64,000 bases of DNA from Flavobacteriales bacterium (GTDB lineage: Bacteria; Bacteroidota; Bacteroidia; Flavobacteriales_D; Sanyastnellaceae). A program made the position numbers and the translations under genes. This document shows, in pieces, positions 16,832 to 26,307 of this stretch (the stretch's first letter is position 1; each line of letters begins with the position of its first letter). Under the pieces are notes generated by a model. That model searched no databases and was not told the origin of the DNA. It was given only the letters and a program-made list of their open reading frames with translations. Where the stretch lies: positions 1 through 64,000 of the forward strand of contig CANGTU010000008.1 of the NCBI GenBank assembly GCA_947456965.1. The letters run 5' to 3'.

Positions 16832-17118
16832 AACATCCTGCCTCCCTGCGCGCCTCACTCCACCGGCTCAAGCCCGTGCTCAGAGAAAAATTTGGCGTTA
16901 AACGAATCGGCTATTTTGAATCCTATATCGATTACCACCATAATCAACATTGTGAACTGAATATTCTGGTTGAACTGGAACGGCCCCTGGGCTGGGATTT
17001 TTTCGCCCTCAAGGAGTTCATTGAAAGGCGACTTGGCATGTCCATCGATATCTGCACGCCGCAGGCACTGCGGCCGGCTTTGCGCGACGAAATCATTTCC
17101 CAAACGACATTCGCATGA
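16828..17118 (+). CDS. MntA-like nucleotidyltransferase-fold protein with eroded active site
   Basis: A 96-residue protein of the size and fold pattern of minimal nucleotidyltransferases (MntA antitoxins): LREKFGVKRIGYFESYID, then ELNILVELE, an EFIERRLGMSIDI helix-strand and CTPQALRPALRDEI near the end. In active family members the first motif is GSxARGE and the second is SDIDLLVE-like with two catalytic Asp. Here these read GYFESYI and CELNILVE, so the glycine-serine loop and both Asp are absent. It should not transfer AMP to its partner. It overlaps both neighbours by 4 bases (ATGA), between the methyltransferase and the HepT-like gene. Confidence 0.8.
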   Translation: MKHPASLRASLHRLKPVLREKFGVKRIGYFESYIDYHHNQHCELNILVELERPLGWDFFALKEFIERRLGMSIDICTPQALRPALRDEIISQTTFA

Positions 17119-17522
17119 AGAAGCCCAGGCGGATCCGGTTTGATTTTTACATCGAGGAAATGTCGGCGGCTGCGGAACGTATTCTCCTCTACGCCGGTGA
17201 GCTGTCGTACTTCGAATTCAGCACCAACTCGCTCGTGCGGGATGCGGTCATCCGAAACTTCGAGATCCTCGGCGAATCAGTCAAGCATGTCCCGTTTTTC
17301 TTTCAGAAACAGAACAAGCATATTCCCTGGTCGAGGATGTATGCGCTGCGCAACTTCATCGTGCACGAGTACTTTGACGTGGATGATGAGATTCTCTTTG
17401 CGATTATCCAGACCGACCTGAGAAGCAATGCAGTGGATCTCCGCAAACTGGCCCAGCGATTGTCCGAAAATCCCTCTGTCATGCAGCCACCGCCTCGCCC
17501 GGGAAAGTCCAACAGGGTGTAG
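17115..17522 (+). CDS. HepT-like HEPN ribonuclease toxin
   Basis: A 135-residue protein with a helical HEPN fold of the HepT family. The family block RNFEILGESVKHVP is followed by IPWSRMYALRNFIVHEYFDV, which contains the intact HEPN active-site motif R-x4-H-x-Y (RNFIVHEY, about 84-91). HepT toxins cleave RNA and are normally silenced by AMPylation of the motif Tyr by MntA. Here the partner MntA-like protein has lost its catalytic residues, so silencing might rely on binding only. Its start overlaps the preceding stop; its stop TAG provides the TA of the next gene's promoter box. Confidence 0.87.
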   Translation: MKKPRRIRFDFYIEEMSAAAERILLYAGELSYFEFSTNSLVRDAVIRNFEILGESVKHVPFFFQKQNKHIPWSRMYALRNFIVHEYFDVDDEILFAIIQTDLRSNAVDLRKLAQRLSENPSVMQPPPRPGKSNRV

Positions 17523-17527
17523 CTTTG
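17520..17527 (+). promoter_or_regulatory. -7 promoter box overlapping the HepT-like stop codon
   Basis: TAGCTTTG, an exact TAnnTTTG box. Its TAG is also the stop codon of the HepT-like gene, and it ends 4 bases before the ATG of the M1 peptidase at 17532. Confidence 0.6.
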
Positions 17528-17531
17528 GCAC

Positions 17532-19382
17532 ATGAAGCATCTTGCCCTGGCCCTGGCCGTGCTCTCTGCCTGTATGCAGGCATGCGCCCCTGGTAACGAA
17601 CGCAGCGAACGAACCCGGCTTATGATCGCACAGACCAAACTGGCTTCCGACCCGCATAGCTGGTCACGTCCCAATGAGGCGCGTGTGACCCGTCTGCACT
17701 GGGATGCCAGCGTGGACATGAAGGCACATACTATTCGTGCCGTTGCAACCTATGGGGTAGTCAATGTCAACGGTGCCAACGAAATTGTCTTCGATACCCG
17801 CGACCTGAACATCGAAGAGGTGAGGGTGAATGGTGAAATACAGCCCTTCACGCTGGGGGATGCCCGCCCGTTTATCGGTGCTCCTCTTCGTATCGCCATT
17901 CCGGCTGACTCTTGTGAGGTGGCTGTACGCTACGCGACTTCCCCCGATGCCGCTGCGCTTCTCTGGGTGGATGGAGATAAGCCTTTTCTCTTTTCGCAAT
18001 CTCAGGCTATTCTGGCGCGCACATGGTTACCCTGTCAGGATAGTCCCGGCGTTCGCATTCCATATACCGCCCGGGTGCAGGTTCCCGCTGGGCTCCTCGC
18101 CCTTATGAGTGCAGAAAATCCAAGGGATAAATCCCCGGACGGGGTGTACACTTTCCGGATGGATCAGCCCGTGCCCAGCTACCTGATGGCGCTGGCCGTA
18201 GGGGATGTGGCGTTCAGGGAGATCGGTCCGCGCACTGGTGTTTACGCCGTTCCTGATCTCGCAGATGTTGCAGCCGCGGAATTTTCAGACCTCGAAGCTA
18301 TGGTGGCTGCGGCCGAGCAACTATACGGCCCCTATGCCTGGGGACGCTATGACCTGCTGGTGCTGCCCGCCGCATTTCCTTTCGGTGGAATGGAAAACCC
18401 CCGCCTCACCTTCGCAACTCCAACAATTCTCGCCGGAGATAAATCACTGGTGTCACTCGTGGCTCATGAACTGGCGCATAGCTGGAGCGGCAATCTGGTG
18501 ACCAACTCCACCTGGAATGATTTCTGGCTCAATGAGGGCTTCACCGTGTACTTCGAAATGCGCATCATGGAAGCAGTATATGGTAAGGATCAGAGCGAAA
18601 TGCTCGCCCTGCTCGCCCGCCAGGATCTCGATGCTACTCTGCTCGAATTGCCCGGTGATGACACGCACCTGAAGCTCGACCTGAACGGAAGGGATCCAGA
18701 TGATGGCATGACGGACATCGCCTACAACAAGGGTTATTTCTTCCTCCGCATGGTAGAGGAAAAGGTGGGCCGCCAGCGTTTCGATACTTTCCTGAAGGCG
18801 TACTTTACCGAGCATGCGTTTCAGGTGATGGATACCGAACAGTTTCTGACCTATCTGCGGGCCAGACTGCTGACAGAAGCGGAATATACCGCCCTGCGTG
18901 TGGATGAATGGGTGTATGCTCCGGGCTTGCCGGATAATGCGCCATTAGTGGGCTCACAGCGTATGCAGCGGGTGGATTTTCTCGCAACCGGCTGGTTACA
19001 ACAACACAACAACACAGAAATCCCCTGGTCGACCTGGAGCTACCAGGAGCGCTATCGATTCCTCTCGCTGATCAGCAGCGCATCTGCTGCCGATCTGGCC
19101 ACCCTGGATAAGTCATTCGCAATCACAGCCACCACCAATTCGGAAGTGCTCTTCAAATGGCTTGAGTTGAGTATCCTCGCGCATTACGGACCTGCCTATG
19201 CGCGTGCTGAGGAATTCCTGTGCGAGGTGGGTAGACGTAAGTTCGTACTGCCGCTCTATGAGGCGATGGTGAATTCCGGACAATTGGAAATGGCCAAAAG
19301 AATTTACTCCCGCGCCCGGCCTGGTTACCACGCCGTAACCGCACTGTCGGTGGATGAGCTGCTCACGGAAGCAGAACAGTAA
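17532..19382 (+). CDS. M1 aminopeptidase, leukotriene-A4-hydrolase-like lipoprotein
   Basis: A 616-residue zinc aminopeptidase. The N-terminus has a lipoprotein-type signal (LSACMQACAPG) so the enzyme is probably membrane-anchored in the periplasm. Beta-sandwich to about 210, then the catalytic domain with the exopeptidase motif GGMEN (285-289), zinc motif HELAH (312-316) and third ligand Glu in WLNEGF (335), then a helical C-terminal domain. WLPCQDSPGVR is typical of the LTA4H branch. The stop abuts the convergent T9SS gene with no spacer. Start ATG 17532 sits 4 bases after a -7 box. Confidence 0.93.
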   Translation: MKHLALALAVLSACMQACAPGNERSERTRLMIAQTKLASDPHSWSRPNEARVTRLHWDASVDMKAHTIRAVATYGVVNVNGANEIVFDTRDLNIEEVRVNGEIQPFTLGDARPFIGAPLRIAIPADSCEVAVRYATSPDAAALLWVDGDKPFLFSQSQAILARTWLPCQDSPGVRIPYTARVQVPAGLLALMSAENPRDKSPDGVYTFRMDQPVPSYLMALAVGDVAFREIGPRTGVYAVPDLADVAAAEFSDLEAMVAAAEQLYGPYAWGRYDLLVLPAAFPFGGMENPRLTFATPTILAGDKSLVSLVAHELAHSWSGNLVTNSTWNDFWLNEGFTVYFEMRIMEAVYGKDQSEMLALLARQDLDATLLELPGDDTHLKLDLNGRDPDDGMTDIAYNKGYFFLRMVEEKVGRQRFDTFLKAYFTEHAFQVMDTEQFLTYLRARLLTEAEYTALRVDEWVYAPGLPDNAPLVGSQRMQRVDFLATGWLQQHNNTEIPWSTWSYQERYRFLSLISSASAADLATLDKSFAITATTNSEVLFKWLELSILAHYGPAYARAEEFLCEVGRRKFVLPLYEAMVNSGQLEMAKRIYSRARPGYHAVTALSVDELLTEAEQ

Positions 19383-22300
19383 TCAACGGACAAGGGTCAC
19401 GTAGCCCTCAATTTCCTTCCGCTCTCCGGTGGATAGCGAAGCAATTTTTGCGCGCCAGAGATACACATCGTTCTGGCAGAAGTAATCTCCGCCTCGGGCA
19501 TCGCCCAGCCAGGCCTGTGTGGGGTCGTCTGTTTCAAATATCATATCACCCCAACGGTTGAAGACCTGCAGCAGGAAACGATCTGGATCAATGTCTGCTC
19601 CGTAAAACCGGAATACATCATTCACTCGATCACCATTGGGAGTGAAGGAATTGGGAACGTAATACTGGAAGATATCGTTAATGATGACCGGACTCAGGAT
19701 TACATCGGTGCAGTTGTTTTCGTCAGTCACGGTAAACTGCACAGGATAAGTGCCTCCACTGCCAATCGGGAAGACGAAGTCTGGATTCTGCTCATTGGAA
19801 ATGCCTATCGTATTGGGATAGTTGAACAGCCACTCCCATGCTTCAACGCTGCCCTCCGATGCGTCTGTAAAGAAGATGTGGGTATCTGTGGCATCTGTCG
19901 GATAGGGCGAAAGGGTGTATTGGGCCACTGGTGGTGCGTTGCTGGTCAGGTAGCCCGGAACCGTCAGACCATAGCTGCAACCGAGCGCCGATACAAGCGT
20001 GAGCCTTACGTCATACACCCCGGGATCTTCAAACTGGTGTGTGTATTCGGGATCATTCTGAATGACCGTGCCGTCGCTGATTTCCCAGGTGCTGTTCAGG
20101 TAAAGACTGCCATCTGTGAGGATCTGAAGCTCGAAGGCTTCGGGCCAGCATGACCGCGTCGTGTCAGCGCTGAACTCAACATCCACAAGGGGTTCTACAA
20201 GCACGTTAAAGCAGTCTTCAATCACATAGCCGCATGCGTCCGTGACCTCGAGGCAAGCCAGTCCGCTCGCCGGTGGATTGTACGCCGCGTCTTCGGTTGA
20301 GGCAACGTCTGCACCACTATAAGTCCAGGAATAATCAAACGGGGGCTGTCCGTAAAGCAAGGTGATCAGCTCGAGATTCAAATCTCCGAGGTAACATAGC
20401 GAGGTGTCATTGGCTATCGTGATCTCCGTAGGCAGCGCCTGATTCACGGTCAGCTCGGAGAAGGTCTCGCAATCAGGAAGCTGCACAGTATAGGTATATA
20501 CACCGGGCTGGTTCACCAGAGGATCGTACTGTCCGCCCGGCATGGTAGTGCCCTGTGGGTCGGTCCACTCACCTGTGGTCACCGGCGTGCCAAGTAATTC
20601 GTCGGTCATGTCAAACGGTGCATCGGTGCTGCAGATCTGAATGGAATTGCTGATGCCAGGATCACCCAGAGCATCAATGGTTACCTCGACCTCATCTGTG
20701 GATGCACATGCGGGATGGCCTGCGGGATAACCTGTCAGGGTGAAGGTGGTGGCCTGGGAAAGATTGGTGATGGTGGGCTGAGGAATGTTGGGGTTATTGA
20801 GGAACTCCGCTGGCTCCCACTCCCAGGTGTACTGAGGACCGCTGGCGGAGCACGAAATTTCATAGGTCCACGGCTGGAAGAAGAAGCCGGTTTCGCAGGA
20901 TACCGACCCATCCGAACTGAACTGGATGGTCAGGCACCCGCTGGGGTTGGTAGCAGTCCACGACTGGCCGGTAGCATCACCTATGGTCCAGTTGGCCAGA
21001 ACAGGAGAACTGGTGTTGGGGCCATCATATACAATGAAGTCATCGAAGAAACCCTCCATCTGTCCTTGTATGAAGGTGAAGGTCATGAACGTGACGCCAT
21101 CGCCGGGATCGTCCGGACAAAAGTTCCACGTAAAGTTTTCATTGTCGGTATAGCAATATTCAAACACCCCGCTGTCTTCACTGCAGCTGGCGGCATCCAT
21201 GCCTTGAAATCCGCCTTCTAACTGAAGTTCTCCGCAAGCGAACACCTGGTCGGGTCCGGCACTTACTCCCATGGCCTGCTCAAACGTAACGGTAATGGTG
21301 GTGTCAAACTGACAACCAAAGCTGTTCAGCACGGTGTAGGTGAAATCATAGGAGCCCGGCGCCGGAGGGAAAATGCTGATGACATCAAGATCCTGATCAA
21401 ATGAACTGATGTGGGGACCTGACCAATAGGAGCTATCCGCATCCATTCCAATGGAAGGGGTGAAAGTGGTAATGCCGGGAAACAGGGCTGGATTGAAGTT
21501 GATTCCCCAGTAAAAAATAAATCCGTTGTCAACAGCGAGATTATCCGTGACGTTAAACGTCCATGCGCCATTCAGCGGACACCCCACAAGGTCGCATAAG
21601 TTGCCTGCTGCTTCGTAAGTGCCACTCGGCAAGATGGCTTCTCCTCCGGCATTTTGCCCCCAGGTTCCGTTGGTGGCATCGGGTGCCCAATAGTAATCAT
21701 ACCCAACACCCGGAATGTTGGTGCCATCATCTACGGCCTCTCCCAGAAAGGTGCCTCCTCCGCCATTACTGGCCCAGTCAACGAGATCAACCGTGGTGCC
21801 GTCCGGACAAGTGATGAACAATCCGAGGTCGCCCATGAAGCTGTGCTCCATGTTCACAAGGATGCTGTACAGGTCATTGCAATCCTCGAGAATGGCGCCT
21901 TCTTCAAAGAAGTCGAAGATGAGCGAAGTGGAATAGGAGAACCCGGCTCCGTCGGCAAGGTAAGTCTGCCCAGCCACAACCTGCGGAGGAAGTGCCGTCC
22001 ACGTGGTGCTTTCGGCATTCCCGGTGAGCGTGATGGTTTCGCCGAAACAGGTCGTCTGGTCCTCCAGCCCGGGAAACGTGGGTATGGTGGATACCAGCAC
22101 TTGCAAGGGCAGGAGGTTCAGACTCTGGCAGCCATTATCGTCTTCTACCGTGAGCGTGACCACGTACTCCCCCGGCTCTTCAAAGCTGTGTGTTACATTC
22201 TGACCGTTCGCTGTGGTACCGTCATCAAAGTTCCAGATGTAATCAGAAAGATTGAACCCGGGTGCGGCTGATGAGCCCTGCCCGCTGAATGATACCGGGG

Positions 22301-22844
22301 CGTTGAGGCATACACTTACGGATTGTTCAAGGCCATCCGGTGTGGGGTTGGTGATGGCGGAAACGGCAGTGGGCGGATCGCACGGCGTTGTGCATACAGC
22401 CTCAGCCTCAAAACCGGGAATGGTGGTGTTTGGTGCTCCGTTATCGGTGAAAACGAGTGTCAGACAGCCGGAGGTGTTGTTCACCGTGCCGGTGACCTGA
22501 AGCCCCTGAATGGAGTTGCCGGTATAGTCGCCAAGGGAGGGAGCCGCAGTGCTGTTGCCGTCGTAAATGGAAAGGTAGTCGCTCTGATTGGGGTTCCCGC
22601 TCGTCTGAAGGGCAAAGGCTACGAAGTTGAGTGAGATGACATCGCCGGGAGTGTCCGGACAGATGGTCATGGTGAAATTGGCATCCGTGTAAGGGCCGCC
22701 TCCTCCATTGTCGAATATAGTTCCAGTGCAAATGTTGATCGTGCCGTTTTGCATGCAGTAGTTGTCGGGGATGCCACAATCCACCTGCGCACGGGTGTGC
22801 AGCGCAGAAATCAGAAGTATGATCGTGAGTATACGTAAGGTCAT
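19383..22844 (-). CDS. Giant T9SS-exported protein with CUB, PKD and P domains (paralogue 1)
   Basis: A 1153-residue secreted protein. Order: signal peptide (1-20), CUB-like domain (about 22-150, ending near LTLVFTDNGAP), PKD domain (about 155-250, IWNFDDGTT), a proprotein-convertase P-like domain (about 300-460, MEHSFMGDLGLFITCPDGT and GAWTFNVTDNL), a second CUB-like domain (about 545-690), an Ig-like repeat related to those in the gene at 26308, PKD domain, and the gliding-motility-associated C-terminal domain (type B T9SS signal, about 1060-1153: VPNSFTPNGDRVNDVF, QVFNRWGDMIFET). No protease catalytic domain is present, so it is an adhesin or matrix protein. Paralogous with the next gene upstream. 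Confidence 0.9.
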   Translation of the reverse strand: MTLRILTIILLISALHTRAQVDCGIPDNYCMQNGTINICTGTIFDNGGGGPYTDANFTMTICPDTPGDVISLNFVAFALQTSGNPNQSDYLSIYDGNSTAAPSLGDYTGNSIQGLQVTGTVNNTSGCLTLVFTDNGAPNTTIPGFEAEAVCTTPCDPPTAVSAITNPTPDGLEQSVSVCLNAPVSFSGQGSSAAPGFNLSDYIWNFDDGTTANGQNVTHSFEEPGEYVVTLTVEDDNGCQSLNLLPLQVLVSTIPTFPGLEDQTTCFGETITLTGNAESTTWTALPPQVVAGQTYLADGAGFSYSTSLIFDFFEEGAILEDCNDLYSILVNMEHSFMGDLGLFITCPDGTTVDLVDWASNGGGGTFLGEAVDDGTNIPGVGYDYYWAPDATNGTWGQNAGGEAILPSGTYEAAGNLCDLVGCPLNGAWTFNVTDNLAVDNGFIFYWGINFNPALFPGITTFTPSIGMDADSSYWSGPHISSFDQDLDVISIFPPAPGSYDFTYTVLNSFGCQFDTTITVTFEQAMGVSAGPDQVFACGELQLEGGFQGMDAASCSEDSGVFEYCYTDNENFTWNFCPDDPGDGVTFMTFTFIQGQMEGFFDDFIVYDGPNTSSPVLANWTIGDATGQSWTATNPSGCLTIQFSSDGSVSCETGFFFQPWTYEISCSASGPQYTWEWEPAEFLNNPNIPQPTITNLSQATTFTLTGYPAGHPACASTDEVEVTIDALGDPGISNSIQICSTDAPFDMTDELLGTPVTTGEWTDPQGTTMPGGQYDPLVNQPGVYTYTVQLPDCETFSELTVNQALPTEITIANDTSLCYLGDLNLELITLLYGQPPFDYSWTYSGADVASTEDAAYNPPASGLACLEVTDACGYVIEDCFNVLVEPLVDVEFSADTTRSCWPEAFELQILTDGSLYLNSTWEISDGTVIQNDPEYTHQFEDPGVYDVRLTLVSALGCSYGLTVPGYLTSNAPPVAQYTLSPYPTDATDTHIFFTDASEGSVEAWEWLFNYPNTIGISNEQNPDFVFPIGSGGTYPVQFTVTDENNCTDVILSPVIINDIFQYYVPNSFTPNGDRVNDVFRFYGADIDPDRFLLQVFNRWGDMIFETDDPTQAWLGDARGGDYFCQNDVYLWRAKIASLSTGERKEIEGYVTLVR

Positions 22845-22915
22845 AGTAAGGTTAATGAGTGCGTTCTCAAGACGGTATTCTGAGGTGATTCGTTGCTTGC
22901 CAGGAAATCCGGACT

Positions 22916-22923
22916 CAAATGTA
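22916..22923 (-). promoter_or_regulatory. -7 promoter box for paralogue 1
   Basis: TACATTTG on the minus strand, an exact TAnnTTTG box, 71 bases before the start at 22844 and within the 113-base gap between the two paralogues, so each may be transcribed separately. Confidence 0.5.
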
Positions 22924-22957
22924 CAAACGGCTGGGGGTAAGTGACTGTCAGTCAGGC

Positions 22958-25900
22958 TTACCGAATAATCAACACATGCCCCTCGTACAGGTGATTCACA
23001 TCATTCTGGATATCACGGATCACACAGCGATAGAAGTATACGCCGTCCGGCACAAAGGTATCGCCGCCCTTGAAATTGCCGGTCCACGCCTCCCTGGGGT
23101 CAGCGCTTTCGTACACCACATCACCCCACCGGTCAAAGACCTGCATCTGAAAGCCCTGATCCTGAAACCCTCTGCCCTGTACCTGCCACGCATCATTGAT
23201 GCCGTCGTAATCGGGCGTAAAAGTGTTCGGAATGTATATGTCTATGTCCTCCTCCACGACAACCTGCCGGAAGGTGGAGTCCACACAGCCGTAATTGGAG
23301 TATGCGTATAGCCAGACGTAATAAATGCCGGCCTGCTCGGAGGGAAACGTGAAGGTGGTATCTGCCGCCTGTGATGTCCCGAATCCTGAAATGTCCCAGA
23401 CGTAATCCGTGGCGTTCACGGACAGATTGGTGAAGGCAAAGGTGGTATTGGGTAAAATGGCGATATCGGGGGTGGTCTGGAATACGGCAAATGGTGTTGG
23501 CCATACATTCACGGGTGTGGCAGATGTGTGGGCATACACGCATCCATGGATGTCCGTAATGCTAAGCGACGGATAATAGAGTCCTGCCTGGTTGTACTGG
23601 GCATTCACGGAACCCATAGTGGTGGATACTGCTCCATTGCCGTGATCCCAAACCATGGACTCGACCTGATCATAGTCCGTGTAGTCACTGGTCATCAGTA
23701 CACTCAGCGGATCGCATCCGAAAGGTGGATCCATCACAAACGTGGCAGGTATCTCCGGAAAAAGATTCACCAGCACGCAATCCGCAGCTTCTGTATCGCA
23801 ATCGTCTGTGACCGTGACACAAAATTCTTCAGCTTCTTCAACGGTGGTGGTGAAGCTGTCGCCGGCAATGGCCTGTCCCTGGTCATTGAACCACTGGATG
23901 TCATAAGGGGGGGATCCACCGCTGATGGTGGGGGCTTCCACCGTCACTTCATTGCCCGGACATACCTGATAGAGGTTCTCGGTATCAATGACCAGATCAG
24001 TGGCTATCTCCACGACCACCTCATCACTGACGGCACATTCGGGAGTGCCCGCAGGATAGCCCGTTAGGGTGTAAGTGGTGGTTGCGGCCAATGCGTTCAG
24101 CATGGTCACAGGGGAATTGGGATCACTAAGCCCGGTGCCCGGACTCCATGACCAGATGTAGTTCACCATTGACACACAGCTGACATCGTAGATCCATTGA
24201 GTCTGGCCACCGTTCTGGCAGGATACCGATCCATCCGGAGTCAACTGGATTGTCAGACAGCCAGTAGGATTGGTGGCTGTAAATACAAGCCCGGAAAGAT
24301 TGCCGTAAAGAGGCCAGGCATAACCGGCCAACAAGGGAGCAGAGGTGTTGTCTCCGTCATACACATAAAACTCATCGAAGAAGTTCTCTACGGATCCCTG
24401 CTGGAACGCAATCTCCATGGCAGAGATGCCGTCGCCAGGATTGTCGGGACAGTATGTCACCACGTAGTTCTGATTGTCCTGATAGCAATGGGTGTATGTG
24501 CCGGCTGCATCTCCGCACTGTGGTGGAGGGAGATCCTGAAATCCGCCCTCTATGAGCAAAGGCTCGCAATTAAAGAGAAGATCCTCTCCGGCATCTACCA
24601 GCGGGGGAAGCTCTACCACAACGGTGATGGTGGTGTCGTTGGAACAGCCGAAACTGTTAACTACGGTGTAGGTGTAATCGTAAGACCCGGGTTCGGTGAT
24701 GTCCAGCGTAATCATGTCCAATCCGGAATCCGCACTGCCGATGAATGGCCCCGACCAGTAAGAACTGTCAGCCCCCGCGCCAATCGTCGGAGTGAAAGTG
24801 GTGAGCCCGGGTATGAGGGCGGGATTGATATTCACTCCCCAGGAGAATATATACCCATTGTCAATGGCGAGGTTGTCCGTGACACCAAAGGTCCATTGCC
24901 CGTTAAGCGGACAACCGACCAGGTTGCAGAGGTTCTGACTGGATTCATAGGTGCCGCTGGGCAGGGGAGTGTTGAATCCCCCAGGGGTATTTTCACTGAG
25001 GGTTCCATTGGTGGCGCATGGATCCCAGAAATAGTCATAGCCTGTCCCGGGTGTCTGAGATCCATCGTCAACAGCTTCTCCGAGAAAGGTGCTGCCGCCT
25101 GCGTTGGGCCAGTCGAGGAGACTGACCGTAGTGCCATTCGGACAGGTAATCGTGATGCCGAGGTCTCCAAGGAAGCTGTGCTCCATATTGACGAAGATGC
25201 TCTGCAGATCATTGGGCTGACCATTGCAGCAATTCTCCACTACGGCGCCTTCCTCAAAAAAGTCGAACACCAGCGAGGTGGAATAGGAAAATCCTGCGCC
25301 ATCCTGAAGGTAGGTCTCGCCGCTCACAACCTGAGGCGGAAGGGCTGTCCATGTCGGACTGACCACATCCCCCGCATCAAGCTCTATGGCCTGCCCAAAA
25401 CAATAAGCTGTCGTGTTGAGCGATACGCCAGGAAATTGCGGAATGGTGCTGACCAATACCTGCAATGGCTCGAGATTCAGACTACCACATCCGTTGTCAT
25501 CTTCAACCGTCAGGGCCACCAGATACTCTCCGGGCTGTTCAAAGGTGTAGGTCACCACGGAACCACTGGTGCTGTCGATGTCTCCGTTGCCAAAGTTCCA
25601 GTTGTACTGCTCCAGAGTGAAACCAGGCTGAGCAAAGGATCCGTCATCCGTAAAGGAGACGGGTGTGCCCACGCAGACTTTCACCAGATCTTCACCCGGA
25701 GTGGGCAGCGGATCCAGATACGCACTCGCTGATACCGGAGGGGCACATGGGGTGGTGCAACTGACCTGCGCAGCAAAACCGGGCGAGCCGGCGTTGGGAT
25801 TGCCATTGGGGTCAAAAACGAGTGTGAGGCAGCCGCTTTCATTGTTGATGGTGGCAGTCACCGATAAGCCCTGAAGGGAAGTGCCGGTGTAGGATCCAAG

Positions 25901-26236
25901 CGATGGGGCACTGGTGTTCGCTCCATCAAAAAAGACCAGGTAGTCGGAGTTGTTGTTGTTCGAAGATGTCTGAAGTGAAAAGGCATCAAACTGGAGCTGG
26001 ATGACGTTGCCCGGAGTATCCGGACAAATGGTCATGGTAATCTGGTCGTCGGGATAGGCTGAACCTCCTCCTGCATCGAGGATGACACCATCGCAGGTAT
26101 TGATGGTCATCGCACTCATGCAATAGTTGCCCGGCACATCACAGTCCACCTGCGCCCTCAATGGAGCTGTGCAGGCCAACATGAATAATACGGCAAGGGC
26201 CCGTGCCATTTTTCTCATTCGGCTGGAAGGGTTCAT
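22958..26236 (-). CDS. Giant T9SS-exported protein with CUB, PKD and P domains (paralogue 2)
   Basis: A 1092-residue secreted protein with the same module order as its downstream neighbour: signal peptide (MNPSSRMRK ... APLRAQ), CUB-like domain starting CDVPGNYCMSAMTINTCDG, PKD domain (YNWNFGNGD), P-like domain (MEHSFLGDLGITITCPNGT, GQWTFGVTDNL), second CUB-like domain (YVVTYCPDNPGDGIS), PKD-type domains and the type B T9SS C-terminal domain (IPNTFTPDYDGINDAW, QVFDRWGDVVYES). The N-terminal half is clearly alignable with paralogue 1; the stretch before the last 100 residues has diverged more. Start 26236 is chosen because the signal peptide begins there; the frame is open 21 codons upstream. 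Confidence 0.9.
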   Translation of the reverse strand: MNPSSRMRKMARALAVLFMLACTAPLRAQVDCDVPGNYCMSAMTINTCDGVILDAGGGSAYPDDQITMTICPDTPGNVIQLQFDAFSLQTSSNNNNSDYLVFFDGANTSAPSLGSYTGTSLQGLSVTATINNESGCLTLVFDPNGNPNAGSPGFAAQVSCTTPCAPPVSASAYLDPLPTPGEDLVKVCVGTPVSFTDDGSFAQPGFTLEQYNWNFGNGDIDSTSGSVVTYTFEQPGEYLVALTVEDDNGCGSLNLEPLQVLVSTIPQFPGVSLNTTAYCFGQAIELDAGDVVSPTWTALPPQVVSGETYLQDGAGFSYSTSLVFDFFEEGAVVENCCNGQPNDLQSIFVNMEHSFLGDLGITITCPNGTTVSLLDWPNAGGSTFLGEAVDDGSQTPGTGYDYFWDPCATNGTLSENTPGGFNTPLPSGTYESSQNLCNLVGCPLNGQWTFGVTDNLAIDNGYIFSWGVNINPALIPGLTTFTPTIGAGADSSYWSGPFIGSADSGLDMITLDITEPGSYDYTYTVVNSFGCSNDTTITVVVELPPLVDAGEDLLFNCEPLLIEGGFQDLPPPQCGDAAGTYTHCYQDNQNYVVTYCPDNPGDGISAMEIAFQQGSVENFFDEFYVYDGDNTSAPLLAGYAWPLYGNLSGLVFTATNPTGCLTIQLTPDGSVSCQNGGQTQWIYDVSCVSMVNYIWSWSPGTGLSDPNSPVTMLNALAATTTYTLTGYPAGTPECAVSDEVVVEIATDLVIDTENLYQVCPGNEVTVEAPTISGGSPPYDIQWFNDQGQAIAGDSFTTTVEEAEEFCVTVTDDCDTEAADCVLVNLFPEIPATFVMDPPFGCDPLSVLMTSDYTDYDQVESMVWDHGNGAVSTTMGSVNAQYNQAGLYYPSLSITDIHGCVYAHTSATPVNVWPTPFAVFQTTPDIAILPNTTFAFTNLSVNATDYVWDISGFGTSQAADTTFTFPSEQAGIYYVWLYAYSNYGCVDSTFRQVVVEEDIDIYIPNTFTPDYDGINDAWQVQGRGFQDQGFQMQVFDRWGDVVYESADPREAWTGNFKGGDTFVPDGVYFYRCVIRDIQNDVNHLYEGHVLIIR

Positions 26237-26307
26237 GATGTACAAAGGAAATACGGAATGGGTGAAACAGCGAATTGGATTTGAAGCCCAGGCGCGCAAT
26301 CACACGG

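Noticed and set aside
16828-17522. A complete, ordinary MntA-HepT toxin-antitoxin system
   Set aside because: The MntA-like partner lacks both catalytic motifs, so an AMPylating antitoxin cannot be claimed; reported as a finding instead.
24197-25732. A 511-codon plus-strand frame
   Set aside because: It lies opposite the well-supported CUB/PKD protein gene; no signal peptide or domain is visible.
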